The notes below the pieces were generated by a model that saw only the letters and a program-made list of their open reading frames with translations, had not been told where the DNA came from and ran no database searches. DNA of 64,000 nucleotides from Carallia brachiata (lineage: Eukaryota; Streptophyta; Magnoliopsida; Malpighiales; Rhizophoraceae): NCBI GenBank assembly GCA_021464245.1, contig JADCRB010000046.1, positions 3,717,122 to 3,781,121 on the forward strand, given 5' to 3'. Positions 1 through 10,450 of the stretch are shown here, in pieces. Each line of letters opens with the position of its first letter. The first letter of the stretch is position 1. The position numbers were made by a program, and so were the translations under genes.

Positions 1-389
1 TCTAAAAGTCTCTTTACTGCAATTATATCTTAAAAAAGAAAAATGACGTGCTCAACAAAATGAAAAAGAAAAAAAAATAAATTAACACAAAATTTGGCCT
101 TGACAACCATGCCCATTGCCAGCAAATTCAAGGGCTAAAACCACAGAAAGAAAAGGCAAGAAGCCAATGTTAACAAAGAAAAAAAAAAGAAAAAAGACGA
201 GAGTTTGTTTCCTTTTCTATGACCTTGATTTGGTGATTGGCAAGCTGTTTCAGTGTGCAACATCAAAAAATAAACGCGTAAAAATACTGAGAGTCAAAGA
301 AAAGCCAAAAACAAACTTAAAAGGTATTTCTGAAATAAAAAGTAACGGCAGCCCTAATTTAGAACATGCAAAGAAAACAATAGATTGTT
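1..389. other. AT-rich intergenic DNA
   Basis: A-rich sequence without a recognisable gene. One 93-codon open frame exists here but is lysine-rich low complexity (runs of AAA/AAG) with no domain, so it is not called. Confidence 0.6.
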
Positions 390-1065
390 GGAATTGATTA
401 ATAGTATCAAGTTGAGAGAACAATTATCATTGGGGGAAAAACTCTGACAAGCGATTCGAAACCGACACGAATCTCGTTATTGGAGCGAACAGATGTCCAA
501 AACATATCATTGATTCACCATAAACAACTCATTACTAACAGTTATAGATTGGCATCAAGCAGAAGCCAACAAGATAGAGAGAAGTGTTAATTGAAGAACC
601 GCAGAACAAGAAACTTAGAATTGGACCAAAATCACAGAGTAATCAAAGAAATAGAAAGAAATACATATGAATGAATGCGTGCTTTCTTTCCAGTAGATAC
701 TTGCAGAGAAAAAACACAACACAGAAAGAAATACATTCTTGGAATTGATTAATGGTGTTAAGTTCATCGAACACTTATCTTTCCGGAAGCTCTGACTTAA
801 AAACCCCTGGAACCTCGATCTTGGAGCAAACAGACGTCCAAAACACATCATTGAATCATCGAAGACGCCTCATTAATAACAATTATAGATTGGCGTCAAG
901 AAGAAGCCAGAGAGAGAATTGTCAATTGAAGAACCGAAGGAAAAAAAGAACTTTGAATTGGACCATAATCACAAGCAAATTAAAGAAAAAGAAAGAAATA
1001 AATATGAATGCGCCGTGCTTTCTTTCCAGTCAAATATTCACAGAGAAAACACAACATAGAAGACG
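390..1065. repeat. Diverged tandem duplication, period about 351 bp
   Basis: Two adjacent copies start with GGAATTGATTAAT at 390 and 741. They share an ordered series of blocks: a GTCCAAAACA block, the ATAGATTGGC(A/G)TCAAG block, a TTGAAGAACCG block, an AATTGGACCA block and a TGCTTTCTTTCCAGT block. Identity is roughly 80% by eye with small indels, so the duplication is old. No coding frame is conserved in both copies. It could be a duplicated promoter or gene fragment; I do not recognise the ancestral sequence. Confidence 0.7.
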
Positions 1066-4000
1066 ATGTATGTCTTCTGGCTCTGGAGGAGGAGCAGAGC
1101 AAGAAGGAGGATACAGAGCGGGAAGGGAATTGGAAATACATAGCGGCCCGCGTTCTTATAAAATTACCTAAGAAAGAAATCCCAAGGCCTTGCGGATTCC
1201 ATAAACTAATAAAGCCCACCCATTTAAGTCCCGTATCTATACCAGTCATCAGATCTTTTAAACCGACTTCCTTGCGAAACCATATTAGTACGTAACGGCT
1301 AGAAAATCAAAAAAAGATTTAAGTCCCAATATATATTTTATATTTTTTTTATCAAATGTTGTAGTTTAATAATGACCCAGTATGTTTTCTCTTATATTGA
1401 TTATAATTCAAATTTTCTCGTTGTCGCTCGTCTTCAAATAAAATAAAATTTATGCTCAGACATCCTGTTGAGTTTTACAATATAATTGTGGAAAATTTCA
1501 AGGACACCGGTCCGGAGCCCAGAAGTCTTGGGAGGAATAAAGGCCATCCACTTTAGCCTGTCATTTATTAGTGTGAGTATATTTTAAGCAAACTGATGAA
1601 GCCCCTTCGGGCGACTTCAGCCCACATAACGAATAAAGCAATAAAAATTTATTTTTTGATGGGAAAAGAATTATTCTTACTTCGAAAATTTTCTGAAAAG
1701 AATGCTTCTTATTTTGATTGACAATGGCAAGAAAATTAATGACAGCCAATGCGTCCTACACTCAATGCAATTCCCACATAGCATCTATCCTTATACGACA
1801 AAATCACCGGAAGGAGACAAACATGAAAACATTGACTTGGGGATAAGGCAGCGGGTCTGCCACAGAGATTCACTACTACGGTTTATGGTTTTTTTTTTTT
1901 ATTAAAAAATATATATATCGTCGACACGTGAGTTATCGTATGCATAAATCGAGACCATGATCATTATTATTGTTCTCGTTCAACCTATCATATGGACAGA
2001 CACTTACTACTCTAACACTGTTGGACCCAAATGTAACTTTTCGAAGCAGATTTCAACATAAATGAATTATAAATCAGCATCGATGTGTGCACAATTTCAT
2101 TGCTAAGTCTCAGAGGGCATTACTTCTAATTTGTGCGGTTTAAAACTTACACCTAAACTAAATATAAGAAAAATACGTTTGATTACGATTAGACTTTCGT
2201 CTCAATGATGCTAATACGTCTATGTTATGATTTTGTAAAATGAGACTAATGCAGTTTTAATGTTGCAATTCTTTATTCTTTGCACACACTAATTGACAGC
2301 TGTATCCATGTGCTCGCCGCATGATTAGCTCTCTTGTGTACTATGCTCGATGATGCTTCTTCTTCAAGCCATAGCTTTTTCAGTCACCTTTTTTTTTTTC
2401 GGTTTCCTTTCTTGCCACGTTGTATTAAAGCAGAGGGACCCTTCGTGGACCCTGCATTGGAAAAGAATTGGGTAGCATGGATGTTATGCTTATTTTTTAT
2501 ACAAAAGTTCTTTTTTTTGTTTTCAAGGAAATTGTTAGAACACTAGTAAAGGAGGAAAGTTGTGAGGGTAAAGTCTGAAAAATAATGCCTAAACTTTGCA
2601 TTTGACAATCATTGCTACCAACTACTTAATCTATGTCCAATCCTCAAATTTCGTTTAATTTGGTCGTTTACCAGTTTTGTTGAAATCATTTAACAACAAA
2701 TTGTCTAAAGAATCATTTTTCTTCACTGTCAACTTTTCCTTGTCTTACGTGGAAAAATTAATAAAAGATGTCAAATGTTCTCACACTTCTACTAATTTTT
2801 ATACTTTAGCATGGGGATTTTTGTTTTTTTTTCGAATGTAAAAAATGTCATGCGTCGCACAGTACCTCCACATGCAAATTTTGTATTCTAGTTAGAAAAA
2901 TCAAGTTATTTATCCGGCAAAAAACGATTAATCTACTAGTGAAAGAGTATCAATACAAGTGAATTTAAATTTGTAAAAATAGAGCCATAGAGGCGAACTG
3001 CGTTCACGTTGTGCAACCCACAATTTTACGAAGATATATTATAATAGAGACAAAAAATATATCGATAGTGCACAATATACCATTAGCCAATACTATCATT
3101 TTTCCATAGCCATCGGCTTGGAAGGATCTCAATACTCCGACGTAACATGGAAAAAATACTGCAATATATATCTAAAATGGCAACTAGGGGTTGCTTACTT
3201 AGATTATAACTTAAGTAAGAGGGAAAATCACACGTTTAACTCATGAAAAATAATTTTCTTTTGGATATATGATAAAAAAATGTGAATAATTAGTTCAAAT
3301 ATCGTAAAATGTGGCCTCTTTGCCAGAATTATACCTTACAACCAGGATCAAGTACCTACAAGGTTAAATTTGTGGGTTAAATGAAGAATTTTGTAACAAA
3401 GTGTACTTAATTCATTACATATCGTTTTGGAGCCCACATATTCTTTTATAGGTCAAAATAATGTCATACTAATATTCATCCTAATTAAATCTGGTGTATA
3501 TATATTTTTGTTAGTTTATAAATTACAAATGTAGATTTGGTAAAGTATGTTCCCTCGAAAGATTTTCCTGCAGTTGATGCGCTTTTGCTTTGAATCCAAA
3601 GCGAAGGATCCCAACAAGTCAAAAGCCGCATAGTGGAGCTCAAACATAAAATAACCACCGCTTATCGTTTGTAAGAAACCGAGCAGCCAACCCACGGCTT
3701 TACTGCTTCAGTTTTGTTTTGTTTTGTTTTGTTTTATCGTCCTTTTATTGTTGCTTTCAGAGGGGCAGGCCGGTGGTGGGCGGGGATTGGACGTGTCTAC
3801 CGCCCAAATCGTAAGTTGGAAACATTACATTACATTGATTAAAATTTAATGCCCTATTGCATTTTGTCGCAGAGCAATTTAGCTATTTTGGAATCGTTTT
3901 TACTCGGCTCTCATGTGTCTCGTTCGTTTTTGTCTCTCCATTTTTGTCTTACTTTTTTTATCCTTTAGAACTATTAGAATAACAGTAAAACAGAGAGAAT

Positions 4001-4918
4001 AATGTAAATAGTATTTAATATTCAAATTTCAGTCTTATAATTAATAACCACTGTTCTCAATCACTTAAATTATATTCAATCCACTTCCCATTTCTGTTTT
4101 ATTGTTTTTTTTTTTTGTCTACTGTTTTAACCTTTGTCTCATTGTTTTATTGTTGGTTAGTAATGGGCTCGGGTAGCCTAACCGGATCCATCACCAAGAC
4201 CTACGCAATCAAATCTATAAAAAAATCCAACGTCTGCTTTTACCAGATGCAATATCATACCAATTTTTGCCCCTGTTTTGTCTATCTTACTCTCTTGATT
4301 CCTTAGACTGACTAGAGTGTTTAAGTACTGACCTCTTAGCCCTGCTTCCTTCTTGTAGATGACAGATGCAATATCTAGCACATTCAGAGGCCTCTTTCAT
4401 GAATTGCAAATCATTTACTTGACTCGTTATTTTTTGTTATAATTATTATTGTTATTATTGGATGCTCAATGGATCACGAATTATATACCTTGGGAATAAA
4501 CAGGATTTAACTGCACTTGTAATGTGTTGACGAACAACAATAAGTTTTACCAGTCAATATCACAATAAATTGGCCTTATTTTTATTTTATTTTTTTTTTA
4601 CAAAGAGTCTTATTAGACATATAAGAAGAGAAAAAAATTGACCTTAATTTATTGCATATATATGTATGTTGGGCCAAAGATTTCATGTGCATATAGTCCA
4701 ATATTAGTTATAAGATTAATTTCCGAAATCCTTCCATTTGCGTTACCTGAAAGGGATATATCATAAATGCTTTGAGATTTTCAAAGTTTGTTCATTTCTT
4801 TCCAAGCAAAGATGTTAATGAAGGAGATTGTGAATTTTTCACGGAGAAAATTTCCCAACTCCCACACATACTCGATTTTCTTTCATGGAGTACATTGACC
4901 CAAATTTTATTGGTGGTT
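1066..4918. other. Gene-poor intergenic stretch
   Basis: No gene is supported on either strand. Open frames are short (under 82 codons) and low complexity. A five-fold GTTTT microsatellite lies near 3713-3737. A purine-rich, low-AT patch around 3540-3800 has a small GCTTTG/CAAAGC inverted repeat but no other recognisable content. Confidence 0.6.
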
Positions 4919-4923
4919 CATAA
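4919..4923 (+). repeat. Target-site duplication, left copy (CATAA)
   Basis: CATAA immediately precedes the LTR start and matches 11247-11251 exactly. Five bases is the usual footprint of Ty3/gypsy integrase. Confidence 0.85.
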
Positions 4924-5094
4924 TGTAGACGTTTTCTTTTTATTAAAAAAAAAAAAAAGTCAAAGTCGGCGTTACCGATTTCAAATTCGGCAACACCGAC
5001 CAAGGAAAAAATAGAAAAAAAAAATTCCTTTTCCATATGATATTCACGTCAGAAAGGAACACTATAAATAGGTCTCTCTGCCTCTCAATTCAAA
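4924..5094 (+). mobile_element. 5' LTR remnant (U3 and TATA box only)
   Basis: Starts TGTAGACG and is collinear with 10131-10250 and 10450-10610. It keeps the GTCGGCGTT..AACACCGAC stem-loop and a TATAAATA box at 5063-5070. Similarity to the 3' LTR stops after CTCTCAATTCAAAG (about 5094), where RT coding sequence begins. R/U5, the primer-binding site and the 5' coding half were therefore lost in one deletion. Confidence 0.8.
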
Positions 5095-7253
5095 GGCTGG
5101 CCTACATTCGCCGTTTCATCTCCAATTTAGCTGGGAGATGTCAACCTTTCCATCGGTTGATGAAGAAGGATGTCAATTTCGAGTGGGACGAAACTTGCAG
5201 CAAGCCTTTGAGAGCATAAAGAAGTTTTTTTCTAATCCACCAGTCCTGAGTGCTCCAATTCAAGGAAAGTCGTTGATTATCTACATTGCAGCGCAGGAAA
5301 GATCTTTGGGAGCTCTGCTTGCATAGGAAAATGAGTAGGAAAAGGAAGCTGCCCTGTACTACTTGAGCAGAACACTAAACGGTCCAGAACTGAGCTATTC
5401 GCCCATTGAAAAGACATGTCTAGCACTATTCTTTGCCATTGATAAGCTGAGGCACTACATGCAAGCTCACATGGTACGTCTCATTGCCAGAGCTGATCCT
5501 ATCAAATATATCTTATCTAGACCAATATTGTCAGGACGACTTGCCAAGTGGGCAGTAATCCTACAAAGTTATGACATTGTCTACGTGCCTCAAAAAGCAG
5601 TAAAGGAAAAGGCTTGGCAGATTTCCTGGCAAATCACCCTATCCTGTCGAATTGGGAGTTCACAGATGATCTTCCAGATGAAGAGGTCTTTTACATTGAG
5701 ACACTGCCACCATAGACGATATTCTTTGATGGTGCAGCAATACGTGATGGTGCTGGTGCCGGCATAGGTTTGTCACTCCTCAACGACAACTACACCATAT
5801 ACTATCATTCTCGGTGAGTTATGTTCAAATAATGTTGCTGAATACCAGGCTTTAATCATTGGTCTTCAAATGGCTGTCGATATGAAGATTCCAACTATAG
5901 AAGTCCATGGAGATTTCCAGCTCGTCATCAACCAACTTACAGGGTTGTATGACGTAAAGAAAGAGCACCTTGCACCTTACCATCAACGTGCTCGACAGCT
6001 AATGGATGAATTTGAAAGCATCACCTTGGAGCATGTGCCTCGACGAGAAAACACTCAGGCAGACGCGTTGACTAATCTGGTCACTTCTCTTGCAAAGTCA
6101 GAAATCCAAGCTACAGTTGTTGCCGTATGCCAGAAATGGATAATGCCACAGAAGGATGATGAGGAAACTATAGCAGCCAACGCTGTATCTTTACGTCCCG
6201 CGGAGGACGAGGATTGACGCCAACCAATCATTAACTACCTACAGCACGAGAAGCTGCCCGAAAATCGTTGTCATAAGACATAAATTCAACGACGAGCTCA
6301 CCGCTTCATATATCTCAAGAATGCTCTGTATCGAAGATCTTTTGATGGAGTTTTACTTCACTGCCTAGGCAATGAAGAGGCAAAACAAGCTCTCGCTGAA
6401 GCACATTCTGGTGTTTGTGGCGGACATCAATCAGGGCCTAAGTTGCACTTCCAGCTCAGAAGGATGGGATACTACTGGCCAACTATGGTACGTGATTCAA
6501 TTGAGTTTGCTAAAACCTGTCAAGCTTGTCAATTTCATGCAAATTACATACATCAACCACCAGAGCCATTGCATCCAACTGTCTCGTCCTAGCCCTTTGA
6601 AGCTTGGGGCCTCGACTTAGTGGGGCTTTTGCCAAAGTCATCCCTACGTCACCTTTACATCCTCGCAGCAACAGACTACTTCTCAAAATGGGCCGAAGCT
6701 ATTCCACTTAGAGAGGTAAAGAAGGAGCATGTTGCCAATTTCATCCGGACTCAGCTGATCTATCGCTATGGAGTCCCTCGATTCATCATCACTGATAATG
6801 GTAAGCAGTTCTACAACAGCTTGATCGACAAACTCTACGAGAAGTTCAAGTTCAAGCAGTACAAGTCATCCATGTACAATGCCCCAGCAAATGGCTTGGC
6901 CGAAGCATTCAACAAGACCTTATGCAACCTATTACGGAAGGTAGTCTCTAAATCCAAAAAAGATTGGCATGACAAAATTCCGGAGGCATTATGGGCGTAT
7001 CGTACAACTTACTGGACTCCAACATAGGCGACCCCATACTCACTTGTCTGCGGTGTCGAAGTAATACTCACTTGCAGTACGACGGCCCATCAACATGAAG
7101 CAGCATCGGCCTGGTGACAAGCTTACTTCCAAATGGGTCGGGCCATACCTAGTGCAGGAGGCCTATACTCACAACGCTTATATGCTGTCAGACCAAAAAG
7201 GCGTCCGAATTAGCCCAATCAATGGTAAATTTCTGAAACAGTATTATGTGTAA
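5095..7253 (+). pseudogene. Degenerate pol: RT end, RNase H, archaeal-type RNase H, integrase
   Basis: The reading moves between frames and crosses stops (for example TAG at 5324). The order is clear. The RT C-terminus/RNase H start is near 5100-5330. The RNase H continues through LSRTLNGPELSYSPIEK and the DPIKYILSRP motif (5360-5640). A second RNase H runs from DGAAIRDGAG (about 5725) through EVHGDFQLVINQL to RRENTQADAL (about 6090). Integrase has an HHCC zinc finger (HSGVCGGH, CQAC; about 6400-6530) and a D,D,E core: DYFSKW, ITDNGKQF, NGLAEAFNK (6670-6920). The C-terminal tail GPYLVQEAY to GKFLKQYYV ends at TAA 7251-7253. The enzyme would copy and integrate the element but is not functional here. 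Confidence 0.85.
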
Positions 7254-7304
7254 ATATGTTTTTAAAAAAAATCCAAAAAAAAAGAAAAAAAATTCAAAAA
7301 ATAG

Positions 7305-7335
<31 letters not shown>

Positions 7336-7630
7336 AAAAAATCAAAAAAAAAAGTTGGGAAGTTCCGATTTGAAACTCCAAACGAAAATCCAAATCCGAA
7401 AATCCAAACCCAAACATTTGAGCCCAATTCAGAAAACTCAAATCCCAACTCAAAAGCCTGAAAACTAAGTCCATACTCAAAACCCAAACACTCGATCCAA
7501 ATCTAACAATCCAAGTCTAGAAGCTCAAACACTAGACCCAAATCCAATCTAAAGCCCAAAACCCAAAAATTTCAAGTTTCAGACACAGTCCAGAACCCAA
7601 GTTCAAAATCTAATTCAACTCCTAGCCCGT
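7254..7630 (+). other. A-rich and CCAAA-rich spacer of the retrotransposon
   Basis: After the pol stop comes about 100 bp of poly-A with scattered G/C, then degenerate repeats of AAxCCCAAA/AATCCAAA type to about 7620. Open frames here are pure low complexity on both strands and are not called as genes. Confidence 0.6.
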
Positions 7631-7754
7631 ATGAGTATAAATTGTGAACGACCCAAAAATATAAAAGCGACGGAGGGTTTGAGTTTGAAACTCAGCATCA
7701 GTTTCAACCGATCTTCACCACTTACCAGACCTTTACTCTTCTGTCATAAGAAAG

Positions 7755-8381
7755 ATGAAACCAGTTGCAGAACCTCAAGACAAGGGAGAAGAAAGGTCAC
7801 CCCGCACAAGGTGGCAATCAACCATGTCACAACTGCAAATTTTGGAAGAAGTCTTCCACAACAATGGAGGTATTATTCCAAATACATCTCAGATTTACCA
7901 ACTTGTCTTACGATTGCGCCTGCTCGGGGCGATCGAAGGAAAAAATATATTTTATTGGTTCCAGAATCGGAGAAGCAGGAAGAAACCAGCACTGAGAACT
8001 GCTTTTTCCAAAGCACAGTCTGCCGTTCCGATAGTAGATCCCACCGGTACAGCTTCGCCCGCAAATGAAACAGGTCTGAGTTCTACTATTGCAATGGTCT
8101 CTTCAGACCATAACGATCAAAGTCGTAGCCCGTGGGAGCATGCTAACTGGTCCTGGTGGTCTTACGGAGTCAGTCAATGGTTCATTCCTCCTAAGTACTT
8201 AATTTTAGGAGGGACTTTTCTAACAGAAGGAAGTCATTCCGGCGAAATATTGCCTCTCTTCCCAGAATATTCCAGCAGTATCAACTAGCCGGAAGGCTCC
8301 AGCGACGTCAACATCATCGGCCCACCAGACGAGGCTGAGCTTGACTTGGAGTTGCGCCTCGGGCCCCGCCAGGACGGCTGA
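7755..8381 (+). CDS. WUSCHEL-like homeobox ORF carried inside the retrotransposon
   Basis: Starting at ATG 7755, 177 codons are open to a TAG at 8286-8288. The same frame then stays open for 30 more codons to TGA 8379-8381. Residues about 17-77 form a WOX homeodomain: RTRW, QILEE, NNGG..P..SQI, then IEGKNIFYWFQNRRSRKK, with the IEGKN and FYWFQN signatures of helix 3. Residues 164-170 read EILPLFP, matching the WUS-box (TLPLFP). Beyond the TAG, codons 196-203 read LDLELRLG, an EAR-type repressor motif. Homeodomain, WUS-box and EAR in this order is the layout of WUSCHEL-clade factors, which control stem-cell identity. The homeodomain has no intron, suggesting capture from a processed transcript. 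The ORF is better preserved than pol. The TAG may be a C-to-T change or a real truncation. I cannot tell if it is expressed. Confidence 0.75.
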
Positions 8382-8396
8382 CAATATAAGGTGCAA

Positions 8397-8505
8397 CGAC
8401 TTCTGCGGCACACGGCAACAATTTCTGCAGCACACGGCAACGACTTTTGCAGCACACGGTAACGACTTCTGCAACACACGGTAACGACTTTCGTAACGCA
8501 CGTCA
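8397..8505 (+). repeat. 22-bp tandem repeat, five units
   Basis: Units begin at 8397, 8419, 8441, 8463 and 8485. Each follows CGACTTCTGC-AGCACACGG-TAA with 1-4 changes, and the last unit is the most diverged. It starts 15 bases after the distal stop of the WUS-like frame, inside the element's 3' region. Confidence 0.8.
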
Positions 8506-8674
8506 GCCGCTGCCTCTTTTGTCTCTTATACGGGAAAGGGACGTGGATGACCCTACTCGATTCTGCGTACCTCCTTTTTGACTAATCAAAAAAAAAAAAA
8601 AACTCTTTATGTTATATATATCCTGCATGCCTGAGCCATAATACTCACCCATCAGCTCTTCTTCTTCTTAAAAG

Positions 8675-10450
8675 AAAATGGCTAGTCTCTGCACTTGTCT
8701 CAGTAAGTTCTTTGATCAAGAAGTTGGAGGCGCACGAGCTAAGAAAAGAATGAGTAGTCTTCCTCGAGGAATCCCTAAAAGCCCTCGAAACTTAGTCTTC
8801 AACGCCATCGGTGTCATGGAGTTCCAACTGCTCTCCTTAGTTCACCTATACCACAGAGGGATGAGACGCTGCAATCATCATAATCTTCCTTTAGATGCGA
8901 CGACGTACAGGAAAGTTCCAACTACTCTCCTTACATCGGAGCAGACTTGGGAATCATAACTACAGTCAGTCTCTCTGTGTGCCGATCTTAAAGTTCTAAA
9001 GTGTTGGGCCTTCATCTTGGGGAGGTTCAAGTTTTTTACCTACCGGATCATTCTCACCAGAGTTTTGGAACTTCAAAGAACCTTTGCTAGCTTTTGCGAG
9101 CTATGGAAGTTCAACCGCACCTGGAGTCAGAATGTCAATTTTTATATTGGCTGGGGTGCTAACTTTCTCAAATCGTATCGGGTTTCTATTGCGATCCAAC
9201 AACAGCAGGCATAGTCAGGGTTAGAAGAATTTAACATTCAATGTTCATCAAGACATTTCAAAACTTCAAGCTGGACTTCAAGACTCGGATCGGATCACGA
9301 CCGCAAAGTTCTTCCTTACCGACCCTTGAAGTGGAGGCATTTGTAGACATTTTCTTTTTATTAAAAAAAAAAGAAAATGTCAAAGTTGGGGTTGCCGATT
9401 TCAAATTCGGCAACGCCGACCAAGGAAAAAATTGAAAAAAAAAAATCCTTTCTCATGTGATGCTCACATGAAAATAGCTAGTCTCTGCACTTGTCTTAGG
9501 AAGTTCTTTGATGAAGAAGTTGGAGGCGCACGAGCTAAGAAAAGAAGGAGTAGTCTTCCTCGAGGGATCCCTAAAAGCCCTCGAAATTCAGTCTTCAACG
9601 TCATCGGTGTCATGGAGTTCCAACACTCTCCTTAGTTCACATCTATCACAGAGGGATGAGACGCTGCAATCATCATAATCTTCCTTTAGATGCGACGACG
9701 TACAGGAAAGTTCCAACTAGTCTCCTTACATCGGAGCAGACTTGGAAATCATCACTACAGTCAGTCTCTCTGTGTGTTCGTCTTGAAGTTCCAAAGTGTT
9801 GGGCCTTCATCTTGGGGAGGTTCAAGTTTTTTACCTACCGGATCATTCTCACCAGAGTTTTGGAACTTCAAAGAACTTTTGCCAGCGAGCTGTGAAAGCT
9901 CGACCGCACCTGGAGCCAGAATGTCAATTTTTATATTGGCTGGGGTGCTAACTTTCTCAAAATCGTATCGAATTCCTATTGTGATCCAACAACAGCTAGC
10001 ATAGTCAGGGTTAGAAGACTTCAACATTCAATGTTCATCAAGACATTTCAAACTTCAAGCTGGACTTCAAGACTCGGATCGGATCACGACCGTAAAGTTC
10101 TTCCTTACCGACCCTTGAAGTGGAGGCATTTGTAGACGTTTTCTTTTTATTAAAAAAAAAAATGTCAAAGTCGGCGTTGCCGATTTCAAATTCCACAACG
10201 CCGACCAAGGAAAAAATGGAAAAAAAAAAGATTCATTTCCCATGTGATGTTCACATGAAAATGGCTAGTCTCTGCACTTGTCTCAAGAAGTTCTTTGATC
10301 AAGAAGTTGAAGGCGCACGAGCTAAAAAAAGAAGGAGTAGTCTTCCTCAAGGGATCCCTAAAAGCCCTCGAAACTCAGTCTTCAACGCCGTCGGTGTCAT
10401 GGAGTTCCAACTACTCTCCTTAGTTCACATCTACCACGGAGGGATAAGAC
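8675..10450 (+). repeat. Tandem repeat of the element's 3' end, period about 790 bp
   Basis: Copies are at 8675-9470, 9471-10257 and a truncated third at 10258-10450. Each starts AAAATGGCTAGTCTCTGC (AAAATAGC in copy 2). Copies 1 and 2 run through the polypurine stretch AAGTGGAGGCATT into about 125 bp of LTR U3 (starting 9342 and 10131), then break at CACATG, inside the U3 hairpin. Copy 3 breaks at GATAAGAC and rejoins U3 at ATTTATTAAA. The short open frames within (for example from 8678 or 9432) differ between copies and are not called as genes. Confidence 0.8.

Noticed and set aside
7188..7487. Frames in the A-rich block of the retrotransposon
   Set aside because: Open on both strands only because of poly-A/poly-T; no protein signature.
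8678..8959. Repeated open frame starting MASLCTCLSKFF
   Set aside because: Recurs because of the tandem repeat, is not kept at equal length between copies (stops differ at 8959 and 9635) and matches no family.
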